A stretch of DNA of 64,000 bases from positions 70,476 through 134,475 of the forward strand of contig JAUIBE010000005.1 of the NCBI GenBank assembly GCA_030428105.1. The letters are read 5' to 3'. Below are positions 38,501-47,232 of this stretch, piece after piece; position 1 is the first letter of the stretch; each line of letters begins with the position of its first letter. Below the pieces are notes generated by a model. The model saw nothing but the letters and a program-made list of their open reading frames with translations. It made no database searches and had not been told where the DNA came from. This stretch comes from Gammaproteobacteria bacterium. Lineage in GTDB: Bacteria > Pseudomonadota > Gammaproteobacteria > Xanthomonadales > SZUA-36. The translations under genes were made by a program, and so were the position numbers.

Positions 38501-38771
38501 GGGTTACGGCCTGACGCTGGGCGTGCACAGCCGAATCGACCGTACCCAGGCGCGGGTCGCCAACGCCATCTGCGCCGGCAACCGCTACGTCAACCGCACC
38601 ATGACCGGGGCGGTGGTCGGCGTTCAGCCGTTTGGTGGCGAAGGGCTTTCCGGAACCGGACCCAAGGCCGGTGGTCCACACTACATGCTTCGATTTGCCA
38701 CAGAGCGAACCCTGACCGTGAACACGGCTGCCGTGGGCGGCAATGCCAGCCTGATGTCGCTTGACGACTGA
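35598..38771 (+). CDS. putA: Bifunctional proline dehydrogenase / P5C dehydrogenase PutA
   Basis: Oxidises proline to glutamate. The protein is about 1057 aa from ATG 35598 (MVFSHVTDPAVFDF). The FAD-dependent TIM barrel spans roughly 90-480 (RLVKGAYWDTEIKHAQ, YPQFATHNAHT). The aldehyde dehydrogenase spans roughly 540-1040, with GFTGSTETA-like VAFTGSTE and catalytic Cys about 847 in SAGQRCSALR. It lacks the N-terminal ribbon-helix-helix repressor domain of enteric PutA, so it should not regulate itself. Earlier in-frame starts (35421) would encode an atypical N-terminus. No proline permease is adjacent. Confidence 0.95.
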   Translation: MVFSHVTDPAVFDFLAPKFNTDSPLRAAFNRHYHCDEEVLVKSLLERARLDPAATTRVNDMARWLVTEVRERKEEQGVLEAFMQEYDLSSEEGVVLMCLAEALLRIPDDDTAEQLIADKLGDANWESHLGKSNSILVNASTWGLMLTGRLVKVSQKTSRSIGDALRRLVNRSGEPVVRSAIRQAMRIMGYQYVMGRNIKEAMERARKRNNRVFRYTYDMLGEAALTAKDAQRYHEAYKSGILALAKRERAEGEDIYSAPSLSVKLSALFPRYEFSQRERVLQELTPRVLELAKMASEADMALTIDAEEADRLELSLEIFCKVLHDPQLGNWQGLGLAVQAYQKRAIPALDWLADEARKAGKRIPVRLVKGAYWDTEIKHAQEEGYPGYPVFTRKPNTDVSYIACAKRLLAERTAFYPQFATHNAHTISVINELVGDRLDFEFQRLHGMGEDLYGVVLESQKFTGACRVYAPVGSHEDLLPYLVRRLLENGANTSFVNRISDESLPIEEVAGDPIARVSETTPVAHPSIPLPRQLYGETRLNSKGINLANQGEMQELARAMQAFAGQRWSAAPGQGSGGDQSQSVNPAWLSDSVADVTAATTEQVDAAIEVAHARAREWDATPATERAAMLDRTADLMEAHLPELMALCAREAGKTVHDAVAEVREAVDFCRYYASEARRLFASAIELPGPTGERNELSLHGRGVFVCISPWNFPLAIFTGQVTAALAAGNTVIAKPAEQTPAIAARAVELLHEAGVPTWALQLLPGDGATVGGRLTADPRITGVAFTGSTETARIINRTLADRDAALATLIAETGGQNAMLVDSSALPEQVVKDVIGSAFLSAGQRCSALRVLFLQEDIADRVIEMLAGAMQELVIGDPAKLSTDVGPVIDSEALSILEAHARKMEAEYRLIARTPLPPGLDGHFFAPCAFEIDSIASLEREVFGPVLHVVRYRARDLDAVLDSINATGYGLTLGVHSRIDRTQARVANAICAGNRYVNRTMTGAVVGVQPFGGEGLSGTGPKAGGPHYMLRFATERTLTVNTAAVGGNASLMSLDD

Positions 38772-40468
38772 TGTCCACGGTCTACCTCAAGTATTTTGGC
38801 CTGGCCGAATCGCCGTTCGCGATTACGCCTGACCCGTCGTTCGTTTACCTCAGTCCGGCGCACCGCGACGCGCTCGCGCACCTTTTGCACGGCGTCGGTG
38901 AGGGCGGATCCGGCGGCTTTGTGCAGCTGACCGGCGAGGTCGGCACCGGCAAAACCACCATGTGCCGTTGCCTGCTGGACCAGCTACCGGCCAAGACCCG
39001 GGTCGCCCTGATCCTCAACCCGCTGGTGACGCCGCGCGAGATGCTGGCCACCATCTGCGAGGAACTGGGCATCGACACGCGCGACATCGCCGACAGCAGC
39101 AAGGCACTGGTGGACGCCCTGAACGCTTACCTGCTGCAGATGCACGCCGATGGCTGGCGCGTGGTGGTGGTGATCGACGAGGCGCAGAACCTGAGCCCGG
39201 AATCGCTGGAGCAGGTGCGACTGCTGACCAACCTGGAAACGGCGAAGCACAAGTTGTTGCAGATGGTGCTGCTGGGACAGCCTGAACTGCGCGACCTGTT
39301 GCAACGCCAGGACCTGCGCCAGCTGGCGCAACGCATTACCGCCCGTTATCACCTGAAGCCGCTGGATGAGGCGGAAACCGCCGCCTATGTGCGTCACCGC
39401 ATGGAAGTCGCGGGTTCGCCGCGAAACCCCTTCACCCGCAGTGCCTTGAAAGCGGTCTACAACCGCTCTGGCGGGGTGCCCCGGTTGATCAACATCATCG
39501 CCGACCGCGCGCTGGCCGGCGCCTACACGCGTGAAGCCCTGACCGTAAGCCCACGCCTGGTAAACGCGGCTGCCGACGAGGTCAGCCCGTCAGAAAAACA
39601 GGTGCAATCGGGTAACCCGCCGTGGCTGATCGCCGCCGGTGCGGCAGCGATCCTGTTGCTGGTAACCCTCGCCATGGTGGGCTGGCCATCCAGCGTGCCA
39701 ACCCTGCTTGCACCCGATACGCCGCAGGCCGCGGCGGAAACGGCTCCGGCAACCGTGCCCGAGGCGGCGCAACTACAAGCTGCCGAAGCCACGCAACCTG
39801 CCGAAGTGCTTGAAGAAGAGGTCGCTGAGCCGGTAGCGCTTCCGCTGGCCGCCGAAACGCTGGATGCGCCATGGCTGGACAAGCAACATGCCTTGTCATG
39901 GCATGGCATGGCGAGCCTGTGGCAGGACGCCGACCAGGCGGACGCCATTCGCACCGCCTGCGAAGGCGGCAGTGACTCGGGTTTTGCCTGCGTACGCACG
40001 GTGGGAAACTGGTCTCGGATCGAGCGGCTGGGCCTGCCCGTCATCCTGCTGTTGCAGGGCGAACGCGAACGCCGCCTGCTGTTGCGCGGGTTTGGTGATA
40101 GCGAGATGCTGGTGGGCGTGAACGAAGAAGCCCGCTGGATCCCCCGCAGCGTGATCGAGCAGCAGTGGCTGGGCAGCTACTTTATCGCCTGGCCCCAGGC
40201 GCCCGACTGGCCATTGCAGATTCGCCGTGGCGAAACCGGCGAAGCCGTGGATATCGTGCTCGATCTTGCAGCCCGGGCAGAGTTGCCCTGGCAGGGCGGC
40301 GACCAGTTCAACCAGTCTTTCGAGGACTGGCTAAAAGCATTCCAGACGCGCCATGGCCTCGATCCGGACGGCATCGTCGGGCCGGTGACCTTGCTGCACC
40401 TGATGGCGCCCACCATTTCAAGCCCCAGGCTGGCTAACCGCCGCGACCTGGCTGCGCAGGAATCCTGA
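38771..40468 (+). CDS. gspA: GspA/ExeA-type AAA ATPase with peptidoglycan-binding domain
   Basis: Accessory ATPase of type II secretion that, with GspB, helps place the secretin through the peptidoglycan. The 565-aa protein has an AAA domain with Walker A GEVGTGKTT (55-63) and Walker B VVVIDEAQNL. One membrane helix lies at about 284-303, followed by a Pro/Ala/Glu-rich periplasmic linker and a C-terminal peptidoglycan-binding domain (FQTRHGLDPDGIVGPVTL). Its ATG shares a base with the putA stop. No other gsp genes are in the window. Confidence 0.9.
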   Translation: MSTVYLKYFGLAESPFAITPDPSFVYLSPAHRDALAHLLHGVGEGGSGGFVQLTGEVGTGKTTMCRCLLDQLPAKTRVALILNPLVTPREMLATICEELGIDTRDIADSSKALVDALNAYLLQMHADGWRVVVVIDEAQNLSPESLEQVRLLTNLETAKHKLLQMVLLGQPELRDLLQRQDLRQLAQRITARYHLKPLDEAETAAYVRHRMEVAGSPRNPFTRSALKAVYNRSGGVPRLINIIADRALAGAYTREALTVSPRLVNAAADEVSPSEKQVQSGNPPWLIAAGAAAILLLVTLAMVGWPSSVPTLLAPDTPQAAAETAPATVPEAAQLQAAEATQPAEVLEEEVAEPVALPLAAETLDAPWLDKQHALSWHGMASLWQDADQADAIRTACEGGSDSGFACVRTVGNWSRIERLGLPVILLLQGERERRLLLRGFGDSEMLVGVNEEARWIPRSVIEQQWLGSYFIAWPQAPDWPLQIRRGETGEAVDIVLDLAARAELPWQGGDQFNQSFEDWLKAFQTRHGLDPDGIVGPVTLLHLMAPTISSPRLANRRDLAAQES

Positions 40469-40471
40469 ACC

Positions 40472-41296
40472 ATGTCCATATTGCTCGACTCGCTGAGAAA
40501 ATCGGAAGCGCAAAGAACGCACCGTGAAGCGCCCACCATCCACTCGACCCGGTCCTTCGACGCACCCGCCAATGGCCAGCGGGCCTGGCCGGCGATCGTG
40601 ATGATCCTGCTGGCTGCGGGCGCCGTGGCCTGGTTTGGAATGAAGCAGTTTTCCATGCCGGATGGAGGGGTGTCGGTGGCGCAGGAGCAGGCCGAAACAC
40701 CGGCCGCGGCGCCCGCCGCGCAAACTGGTGGTGTATCAACCGAGGCCAGGACGCCGGTGGAGCGTTTGACCCAGGCGCCGGTGCAGCCTGCCGAGGACGA
40801 AGAAACGGGTAGTGCGGCCGCCGAGGGCCAGTCTCCGGCCGATCGCATTGCAAGCTTCGCTGCTGCGGAGGAACCTGCGGCGCCCGCTCCAGGTTCGTCC
40901 GGGGATGCGGGCGATTCGCTGGAACCATCGGCGCCACGCGACGGGGCTTCCACGGAAGCGGCGTTAGCCGAGGAGTCGTCGGCCGAAGAGTCGTTGCCCG
41001 AAGCGTCTTTTTCGCGGGTCGAACCCATGCCGCAGCAGCGCAGCAGGCGCGAAGCCCCACCCGCCAACGAGCCACGCAGTTATTGGCAACTGCCACAATC
41101 ATGGCGCAGCGAAATGCCCGAGTTCAGGATCTCGGTGCTGGTCTACGCCGATGAACCCGAGGATCGCTTCCTGTTTATCAACGGCGAGCGCAAGCAAGAG
41201 GGGGAAGAGATTGAGGGTGGTGTAGTGCTGCAGGAAATCCGCCGCGACGGCGCGGTATTCAGCTATAGAAACCAGCAGTTCCTGGTCAAGAGCTAG
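40472..41296 (+). CDS. gspB: GspB-like general secretion pathway protein
   Basis: A 274-aa inner-membrane partner of GspA: short cytoplasmic start (MSILLDSLRKSEAQR, typical of GspB), one helix (about 38-56), a long Ala/Pro/Glu-rich low-complexity region (about 65-200), and the conserved C-terminal domain (PEFRISVLVYADEPEDRFLFIN ... FLVKS). It starts 3 bp after gspA, matching exeAB-like pairs. Confidence 0.88.
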   Translation: MSILLDSLRKSEAQRTHREAPTIHSTRSFDAPANGQRAWPAIVMILLAAGAVAWFGMKQFSMPDGGVSVAQEQAETPAAAPAAQTGGVSTEARTPVERLTQAPVQPAEDEETGSAAAEGQSPADRIASFAAAEEPAAPAPGSSGDAGDSLEPSAPRDGASTEAALAEESSAEESLPEASFSRVEPMPQQRSRREAPPANEPRSYWQLPQSWRSEMPEFRISVLVYADEPEDRFLFINGERKQEGEEIEGGVVLQEIRRDGAVFSYRNQQFLVKS

Positions 41297-41314
41297 CGCC
41301 TGGGGAGGGTTGGC

Positions 41315-42004
41315 TTGCAGCCCGGCATCGTCAGTAATTGGTCAGACAAGCGCAAGGTAAAGCCTTACGCCACTGTTGGCATCGCCCTGGTCTGCGTGCT
41401 GGTGCTGGGGGTTTACGCCTTGCTCAGCCCGATCATGCAGCAACTGCTGATCGAGACGGGCGGGATGCAGCCCAAAGCCATGCACGCCCTGTTCGAACTT
41501 CCCATGCGCCAGTGGTGGGACCCAACCCTGGTGACCCTGGTCAGCGCACTTTTTATCCACGCCAGTGGCCTTCACCTGCTGGGCAACCTGGCTTACCTGC
41601 TGGTGTTTGGCATGCCGGTGGAGCAACGCACCGGCACCCTGGCCACGGTGGCCATTTTTGTCGTTGGCGGGGCGTTGGCCAATGTCATCGTCAGTGAACG
41701 TGTCGATTGGCTGACCACGCCGATCATCGGCGCCAGCGGGGCTGTATCAGCCGTGGTGGGCGCCTACCTTGGCCTGTTTCCGAGAGGCCGCATCGGCTTG
41801 TATATTCCGCTCGGCCTGTACCTGCAGTTTGCGCGTGTTCCCGCGTTGCTGGTGATCGGTTCGTGGTTCACCCTGCAGTTGCTTTACACCGCGTTTGGCC
41901 CAATTAATGAAACCGTGGCCCTGTGGACCCACCTCACAGGGTTTGCGCTGGGCCTGATGTTCGCATTGCTGATGCGCGCCCTCGCGCAGGTGCGATTTAA
42001 CTGA
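41315..42004 (+). CDS. Rhomboid-family intramembrane serine protease
   Basis: A 229-aa, six-helix protease. The catalytic Ser141 lies in GASGA, and His206 in LWTHLTGFALG is the dyad partner. FIHASGLHLLGNLAYL in helix 2 carries the oxyanion His/Asn. The start is a TTG with a strong GGGGAGGG 5 nt upstream. Substrate unknown. The gene follows gspB by 18 bp and may be co-transcribed. Confidence 0.88.
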   Translation: MQPGIVSNWSDKRKVKPYATVGIALVCVLVLGVYALLSPIMQQLLIETGGMQPKAMHALFELPMRQWWDPTLVTLVSALFIHASGLHLLGNLAYLLVFGMPVEQRTGTLATVAIFVVGGALANVIVSERVDWLTTPIIGASGAVSAVVGAYLGLFPRGRIGLYIPLGLYLQFARVPALLVIGSWFTLQLLYTAFGPINETVALWTHLTGFALGLMFALLMRALAQVRFN

Positions 42005-42038
42005 TACCTGGCCAGCGTGGCCTGCAGGAACCGGATTG

Positions 42039-42362
42039 ATGTCGAAACAGACCCTCTTCAAAGTGATCTTCCTCAACCAGGGGAAGGTTTATGAACTGTT
42101 CGCGCGTGGCGTGGTGTCCAGCGGCCTGTGGGGGTTCGTCGAGGTATCCGACCTGGTATTCGAAACCAGCGACAGCGTGGTGGTGGACCCGACCGAGGAA
42201 AAAATGCGCGACGAGTTTTCCGGCGCCAAGGTGCTTCACCTGCCCATGCAAAGCGTGCTGCGTGTGGAAGAAGTGGACAAGCGCGGCCAGTGCCGCATTC
42301 GCGATCGCCAGAGCGGCGAGAACGTCACACCCTTCCCGGTTGCGCCGGGAAGCAAATCGTAA
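42039..42362 (+). CDS. DUF1820 family protein
   Basis: A 107-aa soluble protein matching DUF1820, conserved in gammaproteobacteria (LFKVIFLNQGKVYELFARGV, GFVEVSDLVFE, VDPTEEKMRDEF, LPMQSVLRVEEVDKRG). ATG 42039 is used rather than TTG 42036, with AGGAA about 9 nt upstream. No catalytic motif is visible and function is unknown. Confidence 0.88.
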   Translation: MSKQTLFKVIFLNQGKVYELFARGVVSSGLWGFVEVSDLVFETSDSVVVDPTEEKMRDEFSGAKVLHLPMQSVLRVEEVDKRGQCRIRDRQSGENVTPFPVAPGSKS

Positions 42363-42371
42363 TCCTGGTTT

Positions 42372-43709
42372 TTACTCGAGATCCTGGTCGCTATGCCGGG
42401 CGTCAACCCGTGACAGGATACGTGCGCCCTTGAGCAGGCCCAGGGCTTCCTGCACGTAATAGTCTTCGGCCATGTCGGCTGCGCCCGCGTCGTCGGCTTC
42501 CTTGATCAGCGGCGCTTCCGAGGACACTTCGTTTTCCAGGTGGCCGTCGAGGTCCGCCTCGCGGCGCCGCCGATCCTTGTTGTCGACGTATTTCACCGGC
42601 TTGATTTCGACGTCCGGCACAATGCCCTCGGCCTGGATGGAGCGCCCGGAAGGGGTGTAGTAACGGGCCGTGGTGAGCTTGATGCCGGCGCCGTTGCGCA
42701 GCGGCAGCACGGTTTGCACCGACCCCTTGCCAAACGACTGCTCGCCGATGATCAGCGCCCGGCCGTGATCCTGCAGCGCGCCCGCCAGCACCTCTGAAGC
42801 GGATGCCGAGCCGCGGTCAATCAGCACCACGATAGGCAGACCTTCGAGCCAGTCTCCGGGAACCGCGGTGAATTGCAGTTGCATCGAGGCGTTCCTGCCG
42901 CGCGTGCTGACGATCACGCCACTGTCGAGGAAGCCGTCTGCCAGGTCTACCGCCGGCTGCAACACGCCGCCGGGGTTGTTGCGCAAGTCGATAATGACGC
43001 CCTTCATGGCAATGCCATCGGCTTCGATCGAATCGAGGGTTTTCTTGAACTGGACCGCGGACTCGCGGCTGAAATGGGAAATGCGGAAGTAACCGTACTC
43101 GTCTTCCACCAGGTTAAAGCTGAGGCTGGGAATCTCCACGCTGGTGCGTTCCAGGGTCAGCTCGCGGACCTCTTCACCCGGGGTCAGTACTTCCAGTTGC
43201 ACCAGGCTGCCGGGTTCGCCGCGCAATTCGTCGATGGCTTCCTGCAGGTTGCGCCCTTTCACCGCCCGGTCGTCGATGGAAACAATGATGTCCTTCGGGT
43301 TGATGCCGGCGTCGTCAGCCGGGCTGGGCACGATGACCGCCTGCACCACGATGCGCTGGTTGACCACTTCCACGTTGACGCCGATACCGCTGAAGCGCCC
43401 CCGCGAGGACTCGTCCAGGTCCTTGAAGCGCTCATCCAGCAGGTAGGCCGAGTGCGGGTCCAGCTCAGACAACATGCCGTTGATGGCGGCATTGAGCAGC
43501 GTTTTGTCATCCACCACCTCGACGTAATTGCTGCGGATCTGGCTGAAGACATCGGTAAACGTGCGCAGGTCATCGAGCGTGAGCGCTGCAGCCGTGCTCT
43601 CGACCTCGGCGGGTGTGGCATCCGCAACCTGGAAAGCTGCGCCCGGAAGCGCGTACATGCCAACTGTCAACGCGCCTGCTATTGCCCAAAATTTCATCGT
43701 TTTATCCAT
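42372..43709 (-). CDS. ctpA: Carboxy-terminal processing protease (S41) CtpA
   Basis: A 445-aa periplasmic protease with a signal peptide, a PDZ domain (about 90-180, GIGVNVEVVNQRIVV) and the S41 core. Catalytic Ser lies in DRGSASASEVLAGAL and Lys in EQSFGKGSVQTVLPL. Such proteases control cell-wall hydrolases. It overlaps the upstream envC-like gene by 16 bp, in the conserved gpmI-envC-ctpA order. Confidence 0.95.
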   Translation of the reverse strand: MDKTMKFWAIAGALTVGMYALPGAAFQVADATPAEVESTAAALTLDDLRTFTDVFSQIRSNYVEVVDDKTLLNAAINGMLSELDPHSAYLLDERFKDLDESSRGRFSGIGVNVEVVNQRIVVQAVIVPSPADDAGINPKDIIVSIDDRAVKGRNLQEAIDELRGEPGSLVQLEVLTPGEEVRELTLERTSVEIPSLSFNLVEDEYGYFRISHFSRESAVQFKKTLDSIEADGIAMKGVIIDLRNNPGGVLQPAVDLADGFLDSGVIVSTRGRNASMQLQFTAVPGDWLEGLPIVVLIDRGSASASEVLAGALQDHGRALIIGEQSFGKGSVQTVLPLRNGAGIKLTTARYYTPSGRSIQAEGIVPDVEIKPVKYVDNKDRRRREADLDGHLENEVSSEAPLIKEADDAGAADMAEDYYVQEALGLLKGARILSRVDARHSDQDLE

Positions 43710-44854
43710 GCTGCCGGATCCACGGCCTTGCCATCCTTGCGAAGTTCAAAGTACAAGCCCTGCGTCATGCCGGGGTTGGTGCCGACCGCGCTGACCCGTT
43801 CGCCGGGCTCCACCCAGTCGCCGACCTCGGCGAACAGGCTCTCATTATTACCATACAGGCTAAGAAATCCATCTCCGTGATCGATGATGATCATCAGCCC
43901 ATAGCCACGCAGCCAGTCTGCGAACGCCACGCGCCCATAGGCGATCGCGTTTACCTCGGCGCCAGCCTCGGCTGAAATCAGCCAGCCCTGCCAGCTCAGG
44001 GAGCCCGCCCTGGTTTGGCCAAAGGCATGCGAAACGCGACCTGGCAGCGGCATCGGCAGCTGTCCCTTTTGCTGGCCAACACCCAGCCTTGAGCCCAGGT
44101 CGGCGGGAATATCGGCGAGCGCGTTTTCGAGGCGCTCCAACAGTTCGACGAGGTCCTGGCGATTTCGTTCCAGCTCTTCCAGGCGGGCCTGGTCAGTGCC
44201 AATCTGGCTATCCAGCTGGGCAATCAGTTGCACACGGTCATCACGCTGGGCATCGAGTTGAAGCAGGGTATCGTCGAGTTGTGTCCTGGTCGCCGAAAGT
44301 GCGGCCAGTTGCGCGCTGATCTCGCGGTGGGTGGCCTCCAGCGCCTCGAGGGATTCACGCAGCAGGGTGATGTTTTCCATGTGCTTCAGGTTGACGTACT
44401 CGTAATAGGCCAGCATGCGATTGAGGTGGGCCGGGTCGTCCTGGTTGAGCACCAGCTTCAGGCGCGAATTGCGGTCAGCCTGGTAGGCAGAGCGCAGGAT
44501 TTCGCCGAGTTGCTCCTGGCGTGTCCCCATGGTGGCCAACTGTTCCGCCCGTTCCGCTTCCAGCTGTTCCAGCGCCTGTTGGTGGCTGGCGTGCTGCGCT
44601 TCCAGTTCACGCGTTTGGCGCGCCGTCTGGTTGATGGCCAGGTCCAGGGATTTCAGCTGTTCCTGTTCCTGCTGGTAATCCGACCGGGCCTGGCTTAGCG
44701 CCCTCTGCAGCTCGGCGATCTCCTCGCCAAGATCAGCCAGTTTTTGCTCGGCGTCCAGCCTTTGCTGGTCCGGCTCCTGGGCGATCGAAACAGCGGGTGC
44801 GAACCCGGCCAACAAGGCCAGGATTACCACTGCCGGGTGAAACAGGCGCCGCAC
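43694..44854 (-). CDS. envC: EnvC-like murein hydrolase activator (degenerate M23/LytM)
   Basis: A 386-aa periplasmic protein. A signal peptide is followed by a long coiled coil (about 27-265; repeated Glu/Gln/Leu heptads) and a C-terminal LytM domain (about 270-384). The Zn ligands are lost: the HxxxD position reads WQGWL and the HxH position reads LYFEL. This matches EnvC, which activates amidases under FtsEX control rather than cutting peptidoglycan itself. Confidence 0.92.
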   Translation of the reverse strand: MRRLFHPAVVILALLAGFAPAVSIAQEPDQQRLDAEQKLADLGEEIAELQRALSQARSDYQQEQEQLKSLDLAINQTARQTRELEAQHASHQQALEQLEAERAEQLATMGTRQEQLGEILRSAYQADRNSRLKLVLNQDDPAHLNRMLAYYEYVNLKHMENITLLRESLEALEATHREISAQLAALSATRTQLDDTLLQLDAQRDDRVQLIAQLDSQIGTDQARLEELERNRQDLVELLERLENALADIPADLGSRLGVGQQKGQLPMPLPGRVSHAFGQTRAGSLSWQGWLISAEAGAEVNAIAYGRVAFADWLRGYGLMIIIDHGDGFLSLYGNNESLFAEVGDWVEPGERVSAVGTNPGMTQGLYFELRKDGKAVDPAAWIKR

Positions 44855-44870
44855 GTCGATGCCGAAGGCG

Positions 44871-46442
44871 CTAGTCCAGGGTCAGCAAGGGCGTGCCGGT
44901 CATCGCTTCGGGTTGTGGCAAACCCAGCAGTCTGAGCATGGTAGGCGCTATATCCCGCAGCGCGCCCGCTGCAGCCATCTGCGCGGGCCGGCCAACAAAC
45001 ACCAGCGGCACCGGGTTGGTGGTGTGCGCGGTATGCGCCTGGCCCGATGAGGGGTCGCTCATTTGTTCAACATTGCCATGATCGGCGGTGACCAGGAGTT
45101 CTCCACCGCAGGCTTCCAGCGCGGCGTGGACCGCCCCCAGCAGCTTGTCGACGGCTTCGACTGCCGCCATCGCCGCTTCCAGCTTTCCGCTGTGCCCCAC
45201 CATGTCGGGGTTGGCGACATTGCAGATGATTACGTCAAAGCGCTCCGACTCGATGGCGTCCACCAGCTTGCGGGTCAGTTCGGGGGCGCTCATCTCCGGC
45301 TGCAGGTCGTAAGTGGCGACATCCGGGGAGGGGATCAGGATGCGTTCTTCGCCATCGAACGGGGTTTCCTCGCCGCCGTTGAAGAAGAACGTGACGTGCG
45401 CGTACTTCTCGGTTTCAGCGATGCGCAGCTGCTTCAGCCCGTGGTTCGCCAGTTCTTCCCCCAGCAGGTGATCGAGGGATTCCACCGGGAAGGCCACCGA
45501 GGCCGGCAGGCCGGCGAGGTATTCCGTCATGCATACGAAGTCAGTGAGCTGGATCTTGCGGCGCTCAAACCCCTCGAAGGGATCTTCAACGAAGGCCCGC
45601 GAAATCTGCCGCGCCCGGTCGGCGCGAAAGTTGACGAACAGGATGCTGTCGCCGTCCGCCACCGTGCCCGCCGGGTTGTCGACCTCGGAGATCATGGTGG
45701 GCTGTACGAACTCGTCGTTCTCGTCGCGATCGTAGGCCGCTTCGACCGCTGCACGTGCAGAGGGGGCTGCGAATTCCGCCTCGCCTGCGACCAGGGCTCG
45801 GTAGGCCCGTTCGGTGCGGCTCCAGCGCTGGTCGCGGTCCATCGCGTAGTAACGACCGCTGACCGTGGCAATGGCTGCGCCTGGAATTTCGTCAACAAGC
45901 GCCTGCAGCGCGTCGATGGAGGGCAGGGCGCTGCGTGGTGGCGTATCGCGCCCGTCAAGGAACACATGCACCCGGATGTGGCGCGCGCCGCGCTGCCTGG
46001 CCAGCCTGATGGTGGCGAAAAACTGCTCCTCGTGGCTGTGCACGCCGCCGGGGGAGAGCAGTCCCATGATGTGCACCGTGCCGCCGTTGGCCTGGGTGTC
46101 GTCGACCGCCTTGCACAGCACCGGGTTGTCGAAGAATGAACCGTTGGCAATGGCCTGCTCGATGCGGGTGAAGTCCTGGAACACGATGCGGCCGGCGCCG
46201 ATGTTCATGTGGCCCACTTCGCTATTGCCCATCTGGCCGGCAGGCAGGCCAACCGATTCACCGGAGGTTTCGATCAGTGCATGGCTGGCGGTTTGCCACA
46301 GCCTGTCCCAGTTTGGCGTGTTGGCCAGGGCAATGGCGTTGTGGTCGCGCGCCTCGCGATGGCCCCAGCCATCGAGAATCATCAAAACCAGCGGGCGCCT
46401 CGCTGTGCCTTCCTGGCCACTAACTGCTGTTTCTTGTGCCAT
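44871..46442 (-). CDS. gpmI: 2,3-bisphosphoglycerate-independent phosphoglycerate mutase
   Basis: Mn-dependent glycolytic mutase, about 523 aa from the ATG at 46442, which has AGGACAGG upstream and fits the family length. An in-frame start at 46532 is less likely. [18 protein letters not shown] and [12 protein letters not shown] (catalytic Ser) begin the phosphatase-type metal site, and [11 protein letters not shown] ends it. Heads the gpmI-envC-ctpA run. Confidence 0.97.
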   Translation of the reverse strand: MAQETAVSGQEGTARRPLVLMILDGWGHREARDHNAIALANTPNWDRLWQTASHALIETSGESVGLPAGQMGNSEVGHMNIGAGRIVFQDFTRIEQAIANGSFFDNPVLCKAVDDTQANGGTVHIMGLLSPGGVHSHEEQFFATIRLARQRGARHIRVHVFLDGRDTPPRSALPSIDALQALVDEIPGAAIATVSGRYYAMDRDQRWSRTERAYRALVAGEAEFAAPSARAAVEAAYDRDENDEFVQPTMISEVDNPAGTVADGDSILFVNFRADRARQISRAFVEDPFEGFERRKIQLTDFVCMTEYLAGLPASVAFPVESLDHLLGEELANHGLKQLRIAETEKYAHVTFFFNGGEETPFDGEERILIPSPDVATYDLQPEMSAPELTRKLVDAIESERFDVIICNVANPDMVGHSGKLEAAMAAVEAVDKLLGAVHAALEACGGELLVTADHGNVEQMSDPSSGQAHTAHTTNPVPLVFVGRPAQMAAAGALRDIAPTMLRLLGLPQPEAMTGTPLLTLD

Positions 46443-46614
46443 AACCTGTCCTGTGTCGAAAATTTGGGGAGACCCTGGGAAATGCCCAGTCGCGTGACTG
46501 GAACTTGCAATCCGGAACGTACGCCACCACATCAGCGTCTTCGATAATTATCACATATGGGTCTGCCGCCCGCAGGCCTCAATTGGCTAAACGGAACCAG
46601 ACTGGACGCGCTTG

Positions 46615-47046
46615 ATGGATACCCAGCAACTGATGGAATTTGCCGGCAACCACCCTTACCTGACGGGTGGTTTCGTGGCCGTGCTCGGCTTTTGGTTGTA
46701 CACCGAGGTCAAGCGCAAGACCCAGGGCTTCAAAGAGTTCACCCCGTCACAGGCGGTGCGAATGATAAATGCCGAAGGGGCGGTCATCCTTGATGTGTCC
46801 GCGCCGGCAGACTTCAACAAGGGTCACATTGCCAGCGCCCGCAATATTCCGCTAAGCCAGTTCGAGTCATCCAGCGCCAAGCTGTCTGAAATCGTCAGGA
46901 AGCCGGTGCTGGTGGTCGACAAGGCCGGCCAGGCGGCTGGCCAGGCCGCTGCCCGGTTGATGAAGATGGGCGCCTCCGAAGTGGCGGTGCTCAAGGGCGG
47001 CATGGCGCAGTGGACCAGCGACCAGCTTCCGGTAACGCGAAAGTAG
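46615..47046 (+). CDS. Membrane-anchored rhodanese-like protein lacking the catalytic cysteine (YibN-like)
   Basis: A 143-aa protein with one N-terminal helix (about 15-32) and a rhodanese fold (FTPSQAVRMIN, VILDVSAPADFNKGHIASARNIPLSQ, LKGGMAQW). At the active-site loop the sequence is VLVVDKAGQAAGQ with no Cys, so sulfurtransferase activity is not expected. It precedes secB as yibN does in E. coli (grxC, usually between them, is absent). ATG 46615 is preferred to TTG 46612. Confidence 0.87.
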   Translation: MDTQQLMEFAGNHPYLTGGFVAVLGFWLYTEVKRKTQGFKEFTPSQAVRMINAEGAVILDVSAPADFNKGHIASARNIPLSQFESSSAKLSEIVRKPVLVVDKAGQAAGQAAARLMKMGASEVAVLKGGMAQWTSDQLPVTRK

Positions 47047-47150
47047 CAGGGCTGGAAGCAAGCAAGAAAGCAATATCCAGAAAGCAGTATGAAGTCGGCG
47101 ACTTTCGCACCCGACCGCCGGAATGCGATAATCAACGGCTTTGTACAAAT

Positions 47151-47182
47151 CGCCGCGGCTTCCGTGGGGGCATTCCGCGGCG
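47151..47182 (+). other. Stem-loop in the secB leader
   Basis: A perfect 8-bp G+C inverted repeat, CGCCGCGG (47151-47158) and CCGCGGCG (47175-47182) with a 16-nt loop, lies 50 nt before the secB start. No U-run follows, so it is not an ordinary terminator. It may be a leader structure. The rest of the 186-bp gap contains a -10-like GATAAT at 47126-47131. Confidence 0.45.
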
Positions 47183-47232
47183 CCAGGGAACACCCTGATT
47201 CAAACCATTAGCATTTAACGAGTGAAAACATC

